Assembly: GCF_004297105.1 (NCBI RefSeq)
Contig: NZ_SCVE01000012.1
Location: 806,001 to 870,000, forward strand
From: Herbiconiux sp.
Lineage (GTDB): Bacteria > Actinomycetota > Actinomycetes > Actinomycetales > Microbacteriaceae
DNA: 64,000 bases
Direction of reading: 5' to 3'
Shown: positions 41,165-50,105 of the stretch, piece by piece
Layout of the letters: each line of letters starts with the position of its first letter
How positions within the stretch are numbered: the first letter of the stretch is position 1
The notes under the pieces: generated by a model
Database searches by the model: none
The model's input: only the letters and a program-made list of their open reading frames with translations
Told to the model about the DNA's origin: nothing
Position numbers and translations under genes: made by a program

Positions 41165-42562
41165 GGGGTGGCAGTGCGGGACGGAGTCGACCGCATCGCC
41201 GTGCGGCCGCGGTGGTGGCACGGCATCGCGCTGTTCGGCCCCGCCTTCGTGGCGTCGATCGCCTACGTCGATCCCGGCAACGTGGCCGCGAACCTCACCT
41301 CGGGCGCCCAGTACGGTTACCTGCTCGTGTGGGTGCTGGTGCTCGCCAACGCGATGGCGATGCTCATCCAGTACCAGTCGGCCAAGCTCGGCGTGGTCAC
41401 CGGCAAGACCTTGCCCGAGCACATCGGTGCGCGCACCCGGCCCTGGGGGCGCCGCGCCTTCTGGGTGCAGGCCGAACTCGTGGCCGCCGCCACCGACATC
41501 GCCGAGGTCATCGGCGGAGCCATCGCGCTGAACCTGCTGTTCGGGTTGCCGCTCGTGGTCGGCGGGCTCATCGTGGGGCTCGTGTCGATGGCCCTGCTGC
41601 TCATCCAGTCGAATCGCCGGCAGCGCAGCTTCGAGTTCGTGATCGGGGGGCTGCTCGCCGTGATCGCCTTCGGGTTCCTCGCCGGCATGTTCGTGTCGCA
41701 CGTCGACTGGGCGGCCGCGGCCGGGGGTCTCGTGCCGCGCTTCGAGGGAACTCCGACGGTGCTGCTCGCCGCGAGCATGCTCGGCGCCACCGTGATGCCC
41801 CACGCCATCTACCTGCACTCGGCGCTCGCCCGCGATCGGCACCACGCCGAGTTCGCCGCCGAGGCCGAGAAGAGCGACTTCACCCATCACCCCGCACCCC
41901 GTGCGGTTCCGGATGCGGCCCCCTCCGCGATCGGTGAGACCCCCGCATCCCCAGCGCACACCTCCCTCGAGGCGGCGCGGGCGGCCGACACCCTCGACAT
42001 CACGCCCGGGCGCCTCCGCACCCTCCTCCGCGTCACCCGCGCCGACGTGATCATCGCCCTCCTCCTCGCCGGCGCCGTGAACATCGCCATGCTGCTGCTC
42101 GCGGCCTCGAGCCTCCGCGGGGTCGACGGCACCGACACCATTCCCGGCGCCTACGACGCGATCACTGCCGCCCTCGGGCCCGTGATCGCCACGATCTTCG
42201 CCGTGGGGCTGCTCGCCTCCGGGCTCGCGTCGACGTCGGTGGGTGCCTATGCCGGCGCGGTGATCATGAAGGGCCTTCTGCGGGTGCGCATCCCGATCCT
42301 CGCTCGCCGCGTGGTGACGCTGGTGCCCGCACTCGTCGTTCTCGCGGTCGGCATCGACCCCACCTGGGCACTGGTGCTCAGCCAGGTTCTGCTGTCGATC
42401 GGCATTCCCTTCGCACTCGTGCCTCTCATCCGGCTCACCGGCGACCGGCAGCTCATGGGGGAGTTCGCCGACGGCACGCTCGTGCGCGTGGTGGCCTGGG
42501 CCGTGGTGGCCCTCATCGTGGCGCTCAACGTGGTGCTCATCGCCTTGACCATCACGGGGTAG
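41153..42562 (+). CDS. mntH: Nramp-family divalent metal (Mn2+) transporter
   Basis: 469 residues, about eleven membrane segments. The TM1 metal-binding DPGN is residues 40-43 and the TM6 MPH motif is 215-217 (MPHAIYLHSAL). The loop after TM6 is unusually long, about 65 residues with His and Ala/Pro (THHPAPRAVPDAAPSAIG). The start ATG lies inside the 22-bp palindrome. GTG codons at 41168 and 41174 are alternative starts if the message has a leader. Regulation by the upstream MntR-type repressor is strongly suggested. Confidence 0.93.
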   Translation: MPKNGVAVRDGVDRIAVRPRWWHGIALFGPAFVASIAYVDPGNVAANLTSGAQYGYLLVWVLVLANAMAMLIQYQSAKLGVVTGKTLPEHIGARTRPWGRRAFWVQAELVAAATDIAEVIGGAIALNLLFGLPLVVGGLIVGLVSMALLLIQSNRRQRSFEFVIGGLLAVIAFGFLAGMFVSHVDWAAAAGGLVPRFEGTPTVLLAASMLGATVMPHAIYLHSALARDRHHAEFAAEAEKSDFTHHPAPRAVPDAAPSAIGETPASPAHTSLEAARAADTLDITPGRLRTLLRVTRADVIIALLLAGAVNIAMLLLAASSLRGVDGTDTIPGAYDAITAALGPVIATIFAVGLLASGLASTSVGAYAGAVIMKGLLRVRIPILARRVVTLVPALVVLAVGIDPTWALVLSQVLLSIGIPFALVPLIRLTGDRQLMGEFADGTLVRVVAWAVVALIVALNVVLIALTITG

Positions 42563-42604
42563 CACGAATTGTCGCCGCATCGCCCGATCGGCGACAGATC
42601 GTGC
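42562..42604. terminator. Hairpin after mntH
   Basis: Arms 42562-42577 and 42589-42604 pair over 14 of 16 positions (GCACGA..TGTCGCCG) around an 11-base loop, immediately after the mntH stop. It probably terminates mntH before corA. Confidence 0.6.
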
Positions 42605-42675
42605 GACCCGACACGCGGTGCACGGGGCAGCCGACCGGTCACCGGATGTTCACCCATCGTGCCTACGCTGGCCCC

Positions 42676-43734
42676 ATGCCCCTGATCGACAACGCCGTGT
42701 ACGTCGACGGCAAGCGTGCCGAGGAGCCCGCGAGCCTCGACGAGACCTATGAGCTGATGGCCCGCCTCGGCGGGATGGCGTGGATCGGCCTCTACCGGCC
42801 GAGCCCGGAGGAGATCCGCTCGATCGAGACCGAGTTCGGCCTGCACCATCTCGCCGTCGAAGATGCCCTCACCGGACACCAGCGCGCCAAGCTGGAGCGC
42901 TACGGCGACACCCTGTTCGTGGTTCTGCGCCCCGCCCGGTACCTCGACACCGAGGAGGTGGTGGAGTTCGGAGAGGTGCACGTCATCATCGGCCCCGGCT
43001 TCGTGGTGACGGTGAGGCATGCCGAGGCGCCGAATCTCGGCGCCGTGCGGCTGCGGCTCGAGGGCAACCCGCAGCTCCTGTCGCTCGGGCCCGAGGCGGT
43101 GCTCTACGCCATCCTCGACGAGGTCGTCGATCAGTACGGCCCGGTCGCCTCCGGCCTCGAGAACGACATCGACGAGATCGAGCACCAGCTGTTCGGCGGC
43201 GACCCCGATGTCTCCCGCCGCATCTACGACCTGCTGGGCGAGGTGATGGAGTTCCAGCGCGCCGCGCATCCGCTCGCCGGCATGCTCGAGGCGCTCCTCC
43301 GCGGCTCGGAGAAGTACGGGGTCGACCTCGAGGTGCAGCGCGGCCTCCGCGACGTGCTCGACCACGTGCTGCAGATCGCGGGCCGTTCCGACACCTTCCG
43401 CGCGACGCTGCAGAATGCCCTCACCGTGCACTCGACCCTCGCGACGCAGCGGCAGAACGACGAGATGCGGCGCATCTCGGAAGCCAGCCTCGAGCTCGCC
43501 GAAGACACCCGCAAGCTCGCCGAACAGGGCTTCAAGCAGGGCGACGAGGTGAAGAAGATCTCCGCCTGGGCGGCCATCATCTTCGCACCGAGCCTCATCG
43601 CCGGCATCTACGGCATGAACTTCGACCATATGCCCGAGCTGCACTGGGTGTTCGGCTATCCCATGGCCGTCGGCGGCATGGTGGTGTTCGCCGGAGTGCT
43701 CTACAGCGTGTTCAAACGGAACCACTGGCTGTAG
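42676..43734 (+). CDS. corA: CorA-family Mg2+/Co2+ transporter
   Basis: 352 residues. A large cytoplasmic alpha/beta funnel domain is followed by a long helix and two C-terminal membrane segments. The selectivity motif YGMNF is at residues 312-316 and the C-terminus is basic (VFKRNHWL). TACGCT ends 6 nt before the ATG with no ribosome site, again a leaderless-type start. The last 23 bases overlap the convergent kinase gene. Confidence 0.94.
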   Translation: MPLIDNAVYVDGKRAEEPASLDETYELMARLGGMAWIGLYRPSPEEIRSIETEFGLHHLAVEDALTGHQRAKLERYGDTLFVVLRPARYLDTEEVVEFGEVHVIIGPGFVVTVRHAEAPNLGAVRLRLEGNPQLLSLGPEAVLYAILDEVVDQYGPVASGLENDIDEIEHQLFGGDPDVSRRIYDLLGEVMEFQRAAHPLAGMLEALLRGSEKYGVDLEVQRGLRDVLDHVLQIAGRSDTFRATLQNALTVHSTLATQRQNDEMRRISEASLELAEDTRKLAEQGFKQGDEVKKISAWAAIIFAPSLIAGIYGMNFDHMPELHWVFGYPMAVGGMVVFAGVLYSVFKRNHWL

Positions 43735-46024
43735 CCGGGTCGAGGTAGCGGATCGTGCTGTCGCTCACCATGCTGGCGAGCCCCGCGCGACCGAAGGGCA
43801 GGATGCGGCCGATGAACGGCCCGCTCACCACCTGCTCGAGGCCCGAGGTGAGCCACTGCGCGATGGCGTCGAGGTCGTGTTCCGGCAGTTCTGCGTCGCC
43901 GTCGTCGAGCAGCACGACATCGACGGCCCGGCGCCGCGCGGTCATGGCGGCGCTCAGCAGGGGCTCGCGCAGCATCCGTTCGCCGCGGTGGTGATCGCGC
44001 AGGAGGCCTTCGAGAGCGGCGCACTCCTGGGCGTCGGCCGCCGTGAACACGGCACCCGGTTCGCCGAGCAGCTCCAGCCGGGCCAGCATCGGGCCGATCA
44101 GCCGGTCGAGGTCGCCGGATCGCTCGCGCAGCTCGCGCCGGCTCGTGGCCTCGTACGCCTCTTCCTGAGCCACTCGGAGGGCGTAGGCGCGGAACGCCCG
44201 GATGCGGCGGCCGAGTCCCGCAATGGCCACCGCGAATCCGGCCGCGATGGCCACCACCACGATGGGGCGCGTGATGGAGGCGGCCATCTCGGTGGTGGCG
44301 AACTGGTGCAGGAACACCCCGGTGACCGTGATCGTGGTGAGCAGCGCCAGGCCGCCGAGGGCGATGATCGCTCTCCCGCGGAGCACCATCGTGAGGAACA
44401 CGAAGGCGCACCCCGTGAGGTACCAGGCATCCTCGTAGCTGAGCGAGAGTCGCACCCCGGGCAGCAGGATCACGGCCGAGGTCGTGATGAGGAACGCGGC
44501 GCAGAGCAGGCTGCGGCCGATCGAGGGCCGGTCGAGTTCCGCCCAGCCGAGCGTGAGCAGGCCGAGAGCGATACCCGCGAAGCTGGTCAATGACAGCAAG
44601 GGGGTCGGCGAGTCGATCGCCGTGGTGACGGCCAGAACCAGCTGGGAGACCAGGAACACGGCGACGGCGGCGCGCACGCCCCTCACGTGGGTGAGCTGCT
44701 CCGAGCGGAGTGCCCGCTCGAGTTCCGGGGAATCGGCGCCGAACGACCTGTCCGTCGCCGGCACCGCCCATTCGACGGTCACGACGGTTCCGAGACCGGG
44801 AGAGGATTCGACCCCCGCCGATCCTCCGGGAACAGCGGCGAGGCGGTCCCGGATGCTGGTGGCGAGCCCCATCCGCGACGCCGGAACGGTGTCGGGGTCG
44901 AACCCGACGCCGTCGTCGCGCACGACCACGCGAACACCGCCGCAGACGTCGGGATGGGATGACGACCGGCCGCTCGTCGAGGCCGGCCCGGCCGCCGGGG
45001 GAGTGGGGGCGGCCGGGGTGAGGTCGAACGTGACCACCCGGCGGGCCGACGGGCCCGCGTGCGTCACGCTGTTCACCAGCGCCTGACGAACAGCGCCGAG
45101 GATGGCTTCCGATGCCTCGGGGGGAACGCGGGCGTCGCGGGCTGCGGCGGGGGCCGACATCCGGAACTCGGCGTGCTCGTCGATCTCATCGGCCACGAGC
45201 AGGACGGCCGAGGCCAGGTCGTCGACGGTCATCGCAGCAGCGGATGCGCCGGGCTCGCCGAGTTCACGGATGTGCCGGCGCGCGCGTCGGGCCTGCAGCG
45301 CCACCGCGGGGCCGAACTCGGCGCCGCCATGGGCCGCCACGAGCAGGGTGGCGAGGATCTCGTCGTGCACGAGCGCCCGCGTGCGGGCGAGGGCGGCGCG
45401 GCGCGCGTGAGCGGCGGCGTGAGAGGCCACCGTGGTCGCGGCCGTCGTGGCGGCGGAGTCGACCTGACGGCTCGTCACCAGGAGGGCGCCGCAGAGCAGG
45501 CACAGCACCATGGAGATGATCAGCACGCTCACGTCGTTCACGATCGCGTTCGGTGTGAGGTCGTCGAGCAGCACCCGCAGCACGAACACGAGTCCTGAGA
45601 ACACGCCGAGCGCCACCCAGCCGCCGAGCTGCCCCCAGGCGAGCACCGCGCCCGCCACGGAGAACGCGGAGACGGTCAGCATCCACGGCAGCTGCCCGCT
45701 CGGGGTGCTGTCGAAAGCCAGCGACACCGCGGGCCAGAAGGTGGCGAGCAGCAGCAGATGCGTGATCACGGCCACCGCATTGGCGCGTCGCAGGAACGCC
45801 ATCCGAACGAACGGCGCGAGGATGGCGACCACCAGGGGCAGGGCGGTGAGCACGACGATCGCGACCGCGAACCAGGCCGGGATGGGCGACACCGTGGGTT
45901 GCACCACCACGGTGACCCCGCCCACGATCGTGGCGGCGGCCACGAGTCCCGCCACGATCGTGAGCAGTCGCACCACCCGCAGCTCGGTGTCGAGGGTGGG
46001 GTTGCGCGCGCTCTTCGCGATCAC
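43712..46024 (-). CDS. Membrane histidine kinase fused to a second membrane module
   Basis: 770 residues. The first half is a complete sensor kinase: about six membrane segments (20-190), a phospho-acceptor-like H220 in ALVHDEILATLL, N-box QALVNSVTHAG (about 318) and ATP-lid DDGVGFD (about 370) with a GLGTVV G-box. A second block of five or six membrane segments (about 450-600) follows, ending in a coiled, Arg-rich helical domain of about 150 residues without N, D or G boxes. It looks like two kinase-like sensors joined, the second without an ATPase. A LuxR-type regulator precedes it with ATGA overlap. Confidence 0.85.
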   Translation of the reverse strand: MIAKSARNPTLDTELRVVRLLTIVAGLVAAATIVGGVTVVVQPTVSPIPAWFAVAIVVLTALPLVVAILAPFVRMAFLRRANAVAVITHLLLLATFWPAVSLAFDSTPSGQLPWMLTVSAFSVAGAVLAWGQLGGWVALGVFSGLVFVLRVLLDDLTPNAIVNDVSVLIISMVLCLLCGALLVTSRQVDSAATTAATTVASHAAAHARRAALARTRALVHDEILATLLVAAHGGAEFGPAVALQARRARRHIRELGEPGASAAAMTVDDLASAVLLVADEIDEHAEFRMSAPAAARDARVPPEASEAILGAVRQALVNSVTHAGPSARRVVTFDLTPAAPTPPAAGPASTSGRSSSHPDVCGGVRVVVRDDGVGFDPDTVPASRMGLATSIRDRLAAVPGGSAGVESSPGLGTVVTVEWAVPATDRSFGADSPELERALRSEQLTHVRGVRAAVAVFLVSQLVLAVTTAIDSPTPLLSLTSFAGIALGLLTLGWAELDRPSIGRSLLCAAFLITTSAVILLPGVRLSLSYEDAWYLTGCAFVFLTMVLRGRAIIALGGLALLTTITVTGVFLHQFATTEMAASITRPIVVVAIAAGFAVAIAGLGRRIRAFRAYALRVAQEEAYEATSRRELRERSGDLDRLIGPMLARLELLGEPGAVFTAADAQECAALEGLLRDHHRGERMLREPLLSAAMTARRRAVDVVLLDDGDAELPEHDLDAIAQWLTSGLEQVVSGPFIGRILPFGRAGLASMVSDSTIRYLDPATASGSV

Positions 46025-46662
46025 GATCCGGTCGGCAGGGGCAGGTAGCCGTCTTCCAGGCCGCGGCGGTAGAGATCGACCTTGCTGTGGGCGGGCCGGC
46101 CGAGCTGTCGGTAGACGCTCCGGATGCGGCGGATGTGGTCATCCACCGTGTTCTCGCTGATCCGCAGCTCGAGAGCCACCGCGCGAGCACCGAGGCCCGA
46201 GGCGTAGAGCGCCAGCACCTCGCGTTCGCGCTCGGTGAGCGGGGCCGTGCGGAGCTCGGGGTCGGAGTCGAGGGCGGCCGCCCACTCCGTGGTCACCACG
46301 ATGCCGCCGTTCGCCGCGGTCGCGATCGCGTCGATGATCTGCGCGGGCGGCGCCGACTTGCGTACGATTCCGAGCGCCGCCGACCGGGAGACCTCCCGCA
46401 CGAGGTACGGGTTCTCGCCGCTGGTGAACGCGAGAACCTCCGCGCCCCAGTGGCGGAGCCGATCGACGTTGCCCGAGGGCGTGGATCCGTCGCGCAGGTT
46501 GAGGTCGAGCACCACCAGGTCGGCGCGCGCCCCGGCGGCGATGAGCTCGGTCACCGATGTCGCCGAGCCGCTGAAGTCGAGACCGCAGTGGGCCGTGATG
46601 AGGGTGCCGACAGCGAGCGAGACCACCTCGTGGTCGTCCACGATCGCAACGCGCTGGTTCAC
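46021..46662 (-). CDS. NarL/LuxR-family response regulator
   Basis: 213 residues from GTG 46662. Receiver: RVAIVDDHEVVSLAVGTLIT, phospho-acceptor Asp in LVVLDLNLRDG, Lys in GIVRKSAPPAQ. HTH: LTEREREVLALYASGLGARA followed by ELRISENTVDDHIRRIR. It is encoded upstream of, and coupled to, the double-module kinase, its probable partner. Confidence 0.92.
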   Translation of the reverse strand: MNQRVAIVDDHEVVSLAVGTLITAHCGLDFSGSATSVTELIAAGARADLVVLDLNLRDGSTPSGNVDRLRHWGAEVLAFTSGENPYLVREVSRSAALGIVRKSAPPAQIIDAIATAANGGIVVTTEWAAALDSDPELRTAPLTEREREVLALYASGLGARAVALELRISENTVDDHIRRIRSVYRQLGRPAHSKVDLYRRGLEDGYLPLPTGS

Positions 46663-46743
46663 TGGTACCCCCGTCGCTACGTTAGCGGTTCCGGATTACG
46701 GAGGTGTGACATCGAGCTGCACAGACCCGGCTAGCCTGGCACC

Positions 46744-47409
46744 GTGAGTGAGCAGTTCCCTGCGGAAGAGCATCCGGATGCGGTCGCCCCGGCGTCCAGC
46801 GTCGAGCTGAGCGCCGGTGGGGTGGGCCCGTGGCCGGGTGAGCACCCCGACGACCCGCGCTACGACCCCGAGCTGCTCGCGGCGGGCGACACCCGCAACG
46901 TGATCGACCGGTACCGCTACTGGCGCATGGAGGCCATCGTCGCCGATCTCGACGAGCACCGGCATCCGTTCCACGTGGCCATCGAGAACTGGCAGCACGA
47001 CCTCAACATCGGCTCGATCGTGCGCAGCGCGAACGCCTTCGCCGCCGACACCGTGCACATCATCGGCCGCAGGCGCTGGAACAAGCGCGGCGCGATGGTG
47101 ACCGATCGCTACCAGCACGTGTCGAATCATCCGGATGTCGCGGCCTTCGTCGCGTTCGCGCGGGATGCGGCGCTGCCCATCATCGCCATCGACAACGTGC
47201 CGGGCAGCGTGATCATCGAGACCTTCGCGTTCCCCACGCGCTGCGTTCTGCTCTTCGGCCAGGAGGGACCGGGCCTCACGGCCGAGGCGCTCGCCGCGGC
47301 CGACGCCGTGGTGGAGATCTCCCAGTTCGGCTCCACACGCTCGCTCAACGCCTCGGCGGCGGCGGCCGTGGCGATGCACGCCTGGATCCAGCAGCACGTG
47401 CGGTTCTAG
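46744..47409 (+). CDS. TrmH/SpoU-family RNA 2'-O-methyltransferase
   Basis: 221 residues from GTG 46744; TAGCCT ends 6 nt upstream, so a leaderless start is likely. The SPOUT signatures are IENWQHDLNIGSIVRSANAF, LLFGQEGPGLTAEAL and SLNASAAAAVAMHAW. It methylates a ribose in rRNA or tRNA using SAM. An N-terminal acidic/Pro extension of about 45 residues precedes the fold. Confidence 0.93.
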   Translation: MSEQFPAEEHPDAVAPASSVELSAGGVGPWPGEHPDDPRYDPELLAAGDTRNVIDRYRYWRMEAIVADLDEHRHPFHVAIENWQHDLNIGSIVRSANAFAADTVHIIGRRRWNKRGAMVTDRYQHVSNHPDVAAFVAFARDAALPIIAIDNVPGSVIIETFAFPTRCVLLFGQEGPGLTAEALAAADAVVEISQFGSTRSLNASAAAAVAMHAWIQQHVRF

Positions 47410-47426
47410 CCTCCGGGAGACCTCCG

Positions 47427-47474
47427 CCCTCCCAGGAACTCCGAGGCCGCCGTGTCCTGGAGTTCCTGGAAGGG
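47427..47474. terminator. Convergent hairpin terminator
   Basis: Arms 47427-47442 and 47459-47474 pair at 15 of 16 positions (core CCAGGAACTCC) with a 16-base loop, between trmH-like and xylA. It can serve both strands. Confidence 0.65.
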
Positions 47475-47497
47475 CGCGCGCCGCGACGCGTGAGCGG

Positions 47498-48688
47498 TCA
47501 GCGGGCGCCCATGAGGTGTTCCATGGTGAGCTGCTGGAGTCGCACGAATCCGAAGCCTTTGGCGTCGTAGTACGAATCCGTGTCGAACCGCTCGTAGGCG
47601 GCGGTGTCGGCGAGGAGGTCGTCGTAGTCTTCGCTGTCGGCGAGCGTGGGCCGGTTGATCTCATCGACGCGCGCCGCAGCGAGTGCCTCCTGCACCTCGG
47701 GGTCGGCACGGAAGGCTGCCGCTCGCTCCTTGAGGAGGAGGTACATCCGCATGTTCGCCTTCACGGAATCCCAGACACCCTCGGCGTCTTCCGTGCGGGA
47801 GGCCTTGTAGTCGAAGTGCCGGGTGCCATCGAAGGTGGAGCCTCCCGTCACGGATCCGAACTCGAGGAGGTCGACGAGCGAGAAGGCGTTCTGCAGGTCG
47901 CCGTGGCCGAAGACCAGATCCTGATCGAACTTGATGCCTCGCTGGCCATTGAGATCGATGTGGAAGAGCTTCCCGCAGTCGAGTGCCTGCGCGATGCCGT
48001 GGGTGAAGTTCAGGCCGGCCATCTGCTCGTGCCCGGTTTCCGGGTTCACTCCGAAGAGGTCGGGCTGGTCGAGGGTCTCGATGAAGGCCAGCACGTGACC
48101 CAGAGTGGGGAGCAGCGTGTCGCCGCGGGGCTCGTTGGGCTTCGGCTCGATCGCGAAGCGGAGGTCGTAGCCCTTGTCGCTCACGTACTGGCCCAGGACG
48201 TTGAACGCTTCGCGGTAGCGCGCGAGGGCGCCCCGCACGTCTTTGGCCGCATCGTATTCCGAGCCTTCCCGACCGCCCCACATCACGAATGTCCGGGCGC
48301 CGAGTTCCACCGCGAGATCGATGTTGCGCAGAACCTTCCTCAGGGCGAAACGACGCACATCACGATCGTTCGAGGTGAATCCACCGTCTTTGAACACGGG
48401 GTGGCCGAACAGGTTCGTCGTGACCATGGGGATGACCAGACCCGTGGCATCGACAGCCTTCTTCAGCGAGTCGATCGCGGAGCGCCGCTCTGCCTCTGTG
48501 GCGTCGAAGGGGAACAGGTCGTCATCGTGCAGGGCCAGGCCGTACGCGCCCAGGTCGGAGAGCTTGTGAACGACCTCGGTGGTGTCGATGACCGACATCG
48601 TGGCGGAGCCGAACTGGTCCTGGGCTCGCACCCCGAAGGTCCACAGACCGAACGAGAACTTGTCGGCGCGGGTTGGTTCTACTGGCAT
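47498..48688 (-). CDS. xylA: Xylose isomerase
   Basis: 396 residues, the length of the actinobacterial group I enzymes. [17 protein letters not shown] at the start, the active-site His in [44 protein letters not shown] and [20 protein letters not shown] carry the metal and substrate ligands. It converts xylose to xylulose. AAAGGGG precedes the ATG. No xylulokinase is adjacent. A divergent ROK regulator with an inverted repeat between indicates xylose-responsive control. Confidence 0.96.
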   Translation of the reverse strand: MPVEPTRADKFSFGLWTFGVRAQDQFGSATMSVIDTTEVVHKLSDLGAYGLALHDDDLFPFDATEAERRSAIDSLKKAVDATGLVIPMVTTNLFGHPVFKDGGFTSNDRDVRRFALRKVLRNIDLAVELGARTFVMWGGREGSEYDAAKDVRGALARYREAFNVLGQYVSDKGYDLRFAIEPKPNEPRGDTLLPTLGHVLAFIETLDQPDLFGVNPETGHEQMAGLNFTHGIAQALDCGKLFHIDLNGQRGIKFDQDLVFGHGDLQNAFSLVDLLEFGSVTGGSTFDGTRHFDYKASRTEDAEGVWDSVKANMRMYLLLKERAAAFRADPEVQEALAAARVDEINRPTLADSEDYDDLLADTAAYERFDTDSYYDAKGFGFVRLQQLTMEHLMGAR

Positions 48689-48724
48689 TACTACCCCTTT
48701 GTAGGTGTCGGAAACGGATGAACC

Positions 48725-48747
48725 GTTGATTTCGTTATGCTATCAAC
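48725..48747. promoter_or_regulatory. Candidate XylR-type operator
   Basis: GTTGAT (48725-48730) and ATCAAC (48742-48747) are inverted complements 11 bases apart in the AT-richer gap between xylA and the ROK regulator gene. A further CAAC lies at 48771-48774. Confidence 0.5.
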
Positions 48748-48828
48748 ATATCCAGTCGGAGGTGTGTCGTCAACATGTGGTGAATTGCAGGGCCCTGGCC
48801 GTGCAGGGCGAAGCTAGACTTCACAGTC

Positions 48829-50076
48829 ATGGTCACGAACGCCTTTCCCGCGATGTCGAGGGGCGAACCACAGGTCCCCCGGAGGGACGGGGGCAACCTG
48901 GATGACCTGCGCCGCCGCAACCTGTCATCGGTCCTTCGCGCCGTGCACCTGCGCAACGGGTCCACGCGGGCGGAGATCACGCATGAGACCGGCCTGAACC
49001 GGTCCACGGTACGGGCCCTGGTCGGAGACCTCGTGCGTGCCGGGATCGTCTTTCAGGAGGAGCCCGCGAGCGCAGGGGTGGTGGGGCGCCCGAGCCCTTC
49101 GGTGCACGCTTCCGATGCGGTGCGGGTGCTGGCCGTGAACCCCGAGACCGACGCCACAGTCGGCGCGATCGTGGGGATCGGTGGTCGGGTGCTCGCGCGC
49201 GCGGAGGTGCGGCACGCGACGTCGCCCAGCCCCGACGACGTGATCGATGCGGTGGGTGAGCTGATCGCCCGCCTCGCACCCGAGGGGGGTCTCCGGGGAA
49301 TCGGGGTGGCCGTACCGGGCCTCGTCGACAGGGCCAGCGGGAACGTCGTCATCGCGCCCCACCTGGGTTGGCAGAACGTTCCGCTGGCAGACCGGTTGAC
49401 CACCGCCTACGGAGGTCGGGTGGTGGTCGACAACGATGCGAACTGCGGCGTGGTGGCCGAGTCGCTCTTCGGCGCGGCCCGTGGCCACGAGACCCTCGTC
49501 TACCTGAACGGTGGTGCGTCCGGAATCGGCGGTTCGGTCATCACCGGAGGTGCCCTCTTGACCGGGGCGCACGGATACGCCGGTGAGTTCGGTCACACAC
49601 TCGTCAACACCGGTGGCCGGCTCTGCGACTGCGGGGCTTCCGGGTGTCTGGAGACCGAAGTCACCCGGTCACGACTCCTCGCCGCGCTCCCGGACACATC
49701 CCCGTCCGACCTCGAGCGCAGCCTCGTCTCTCAGAGCCAGATCGACGGGCGCCGAGCGCCGACGGCCGACGAGGTCTCCCCGGGAGCGGTCGAGGCAGAC
49801 CGGCAACTGGCATTCCTCGGCGTAGCGCTCCGTGCCATCGTCAACACCATCGACCCCGAGCAGATCCTGCTCGGGGGCTTCCTGGCCAGCATGGTGAAAG
49901 CCCGCGGGCTGTCGATCATCGAATCCCAGCTCGCCCACGCGCTCCCCGGAGTGAAGAACGACGTGCACGTCACGATCGCCGAGCTCGGCGACGACATCCT
50001 CACCGTGGGCGCAGCCCAGCTCGTGCTCCGCGAGGTGATCGAAGACCCACTCGGATCCCTCCCGCGCGCCAGCTGA
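48829..50076 (+). CDS. ROK-family transcriptional regulator (XylR-like)
   Basis: 415 residues. The N-terminal winged HTH is LSSVLRAVHLRNGSTRAEIT then HETGLNRSTVRALVGDLVRA. The ROK sugar-binding domain has VDNDANCGVVAESLFGAARG and zinc ligands in GRLCDCGASGCLETEV. It is divergent from xylA and most likely represses it without xylose. TAGACT (48815-48820) ends 8 nt before the ATG with no Shine-Dalgarno. Confidence 0.93.
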   Translation: MVTNAFPAMSRGEPQVPRRDGGNLDDLRRRNLSSVLRAVHLRNGSTRAEITHETGLNRSTVRALVGDLVRAGIVFQEEPASAGVVGRPSPSVHASDAVRVLAVNPETDATVGAIVGIGGRVLARAEVRHATSPSPDDVIDAVGELIARLAPEGGLRGIGVAVPGLVDRASGNVVIAPHLGWQNVPLADRLTTAYGGRVVVDNDANCGVVAESLFGAARGHETLVYLNGGASGIGGSVITGGALLTGAHGYAGEFGHTLVNTGGRLCDCGASGCLETEVTRSRLLAALPDTSPSDLERSLVSQSQIDGRRAPTADEVSPGAVEADRQLAFLGVALRAIVNTIDPEQILLGGFLASMVKARGLSIIESQLAHALPGVKNDVHVTIAELGDDILTVGAAQLVLREVIEDPLGSLPRAS

Positions 50077-50105
50077 AATCCACGCGGTGAACGGGGCCCC
50101 GCCGG

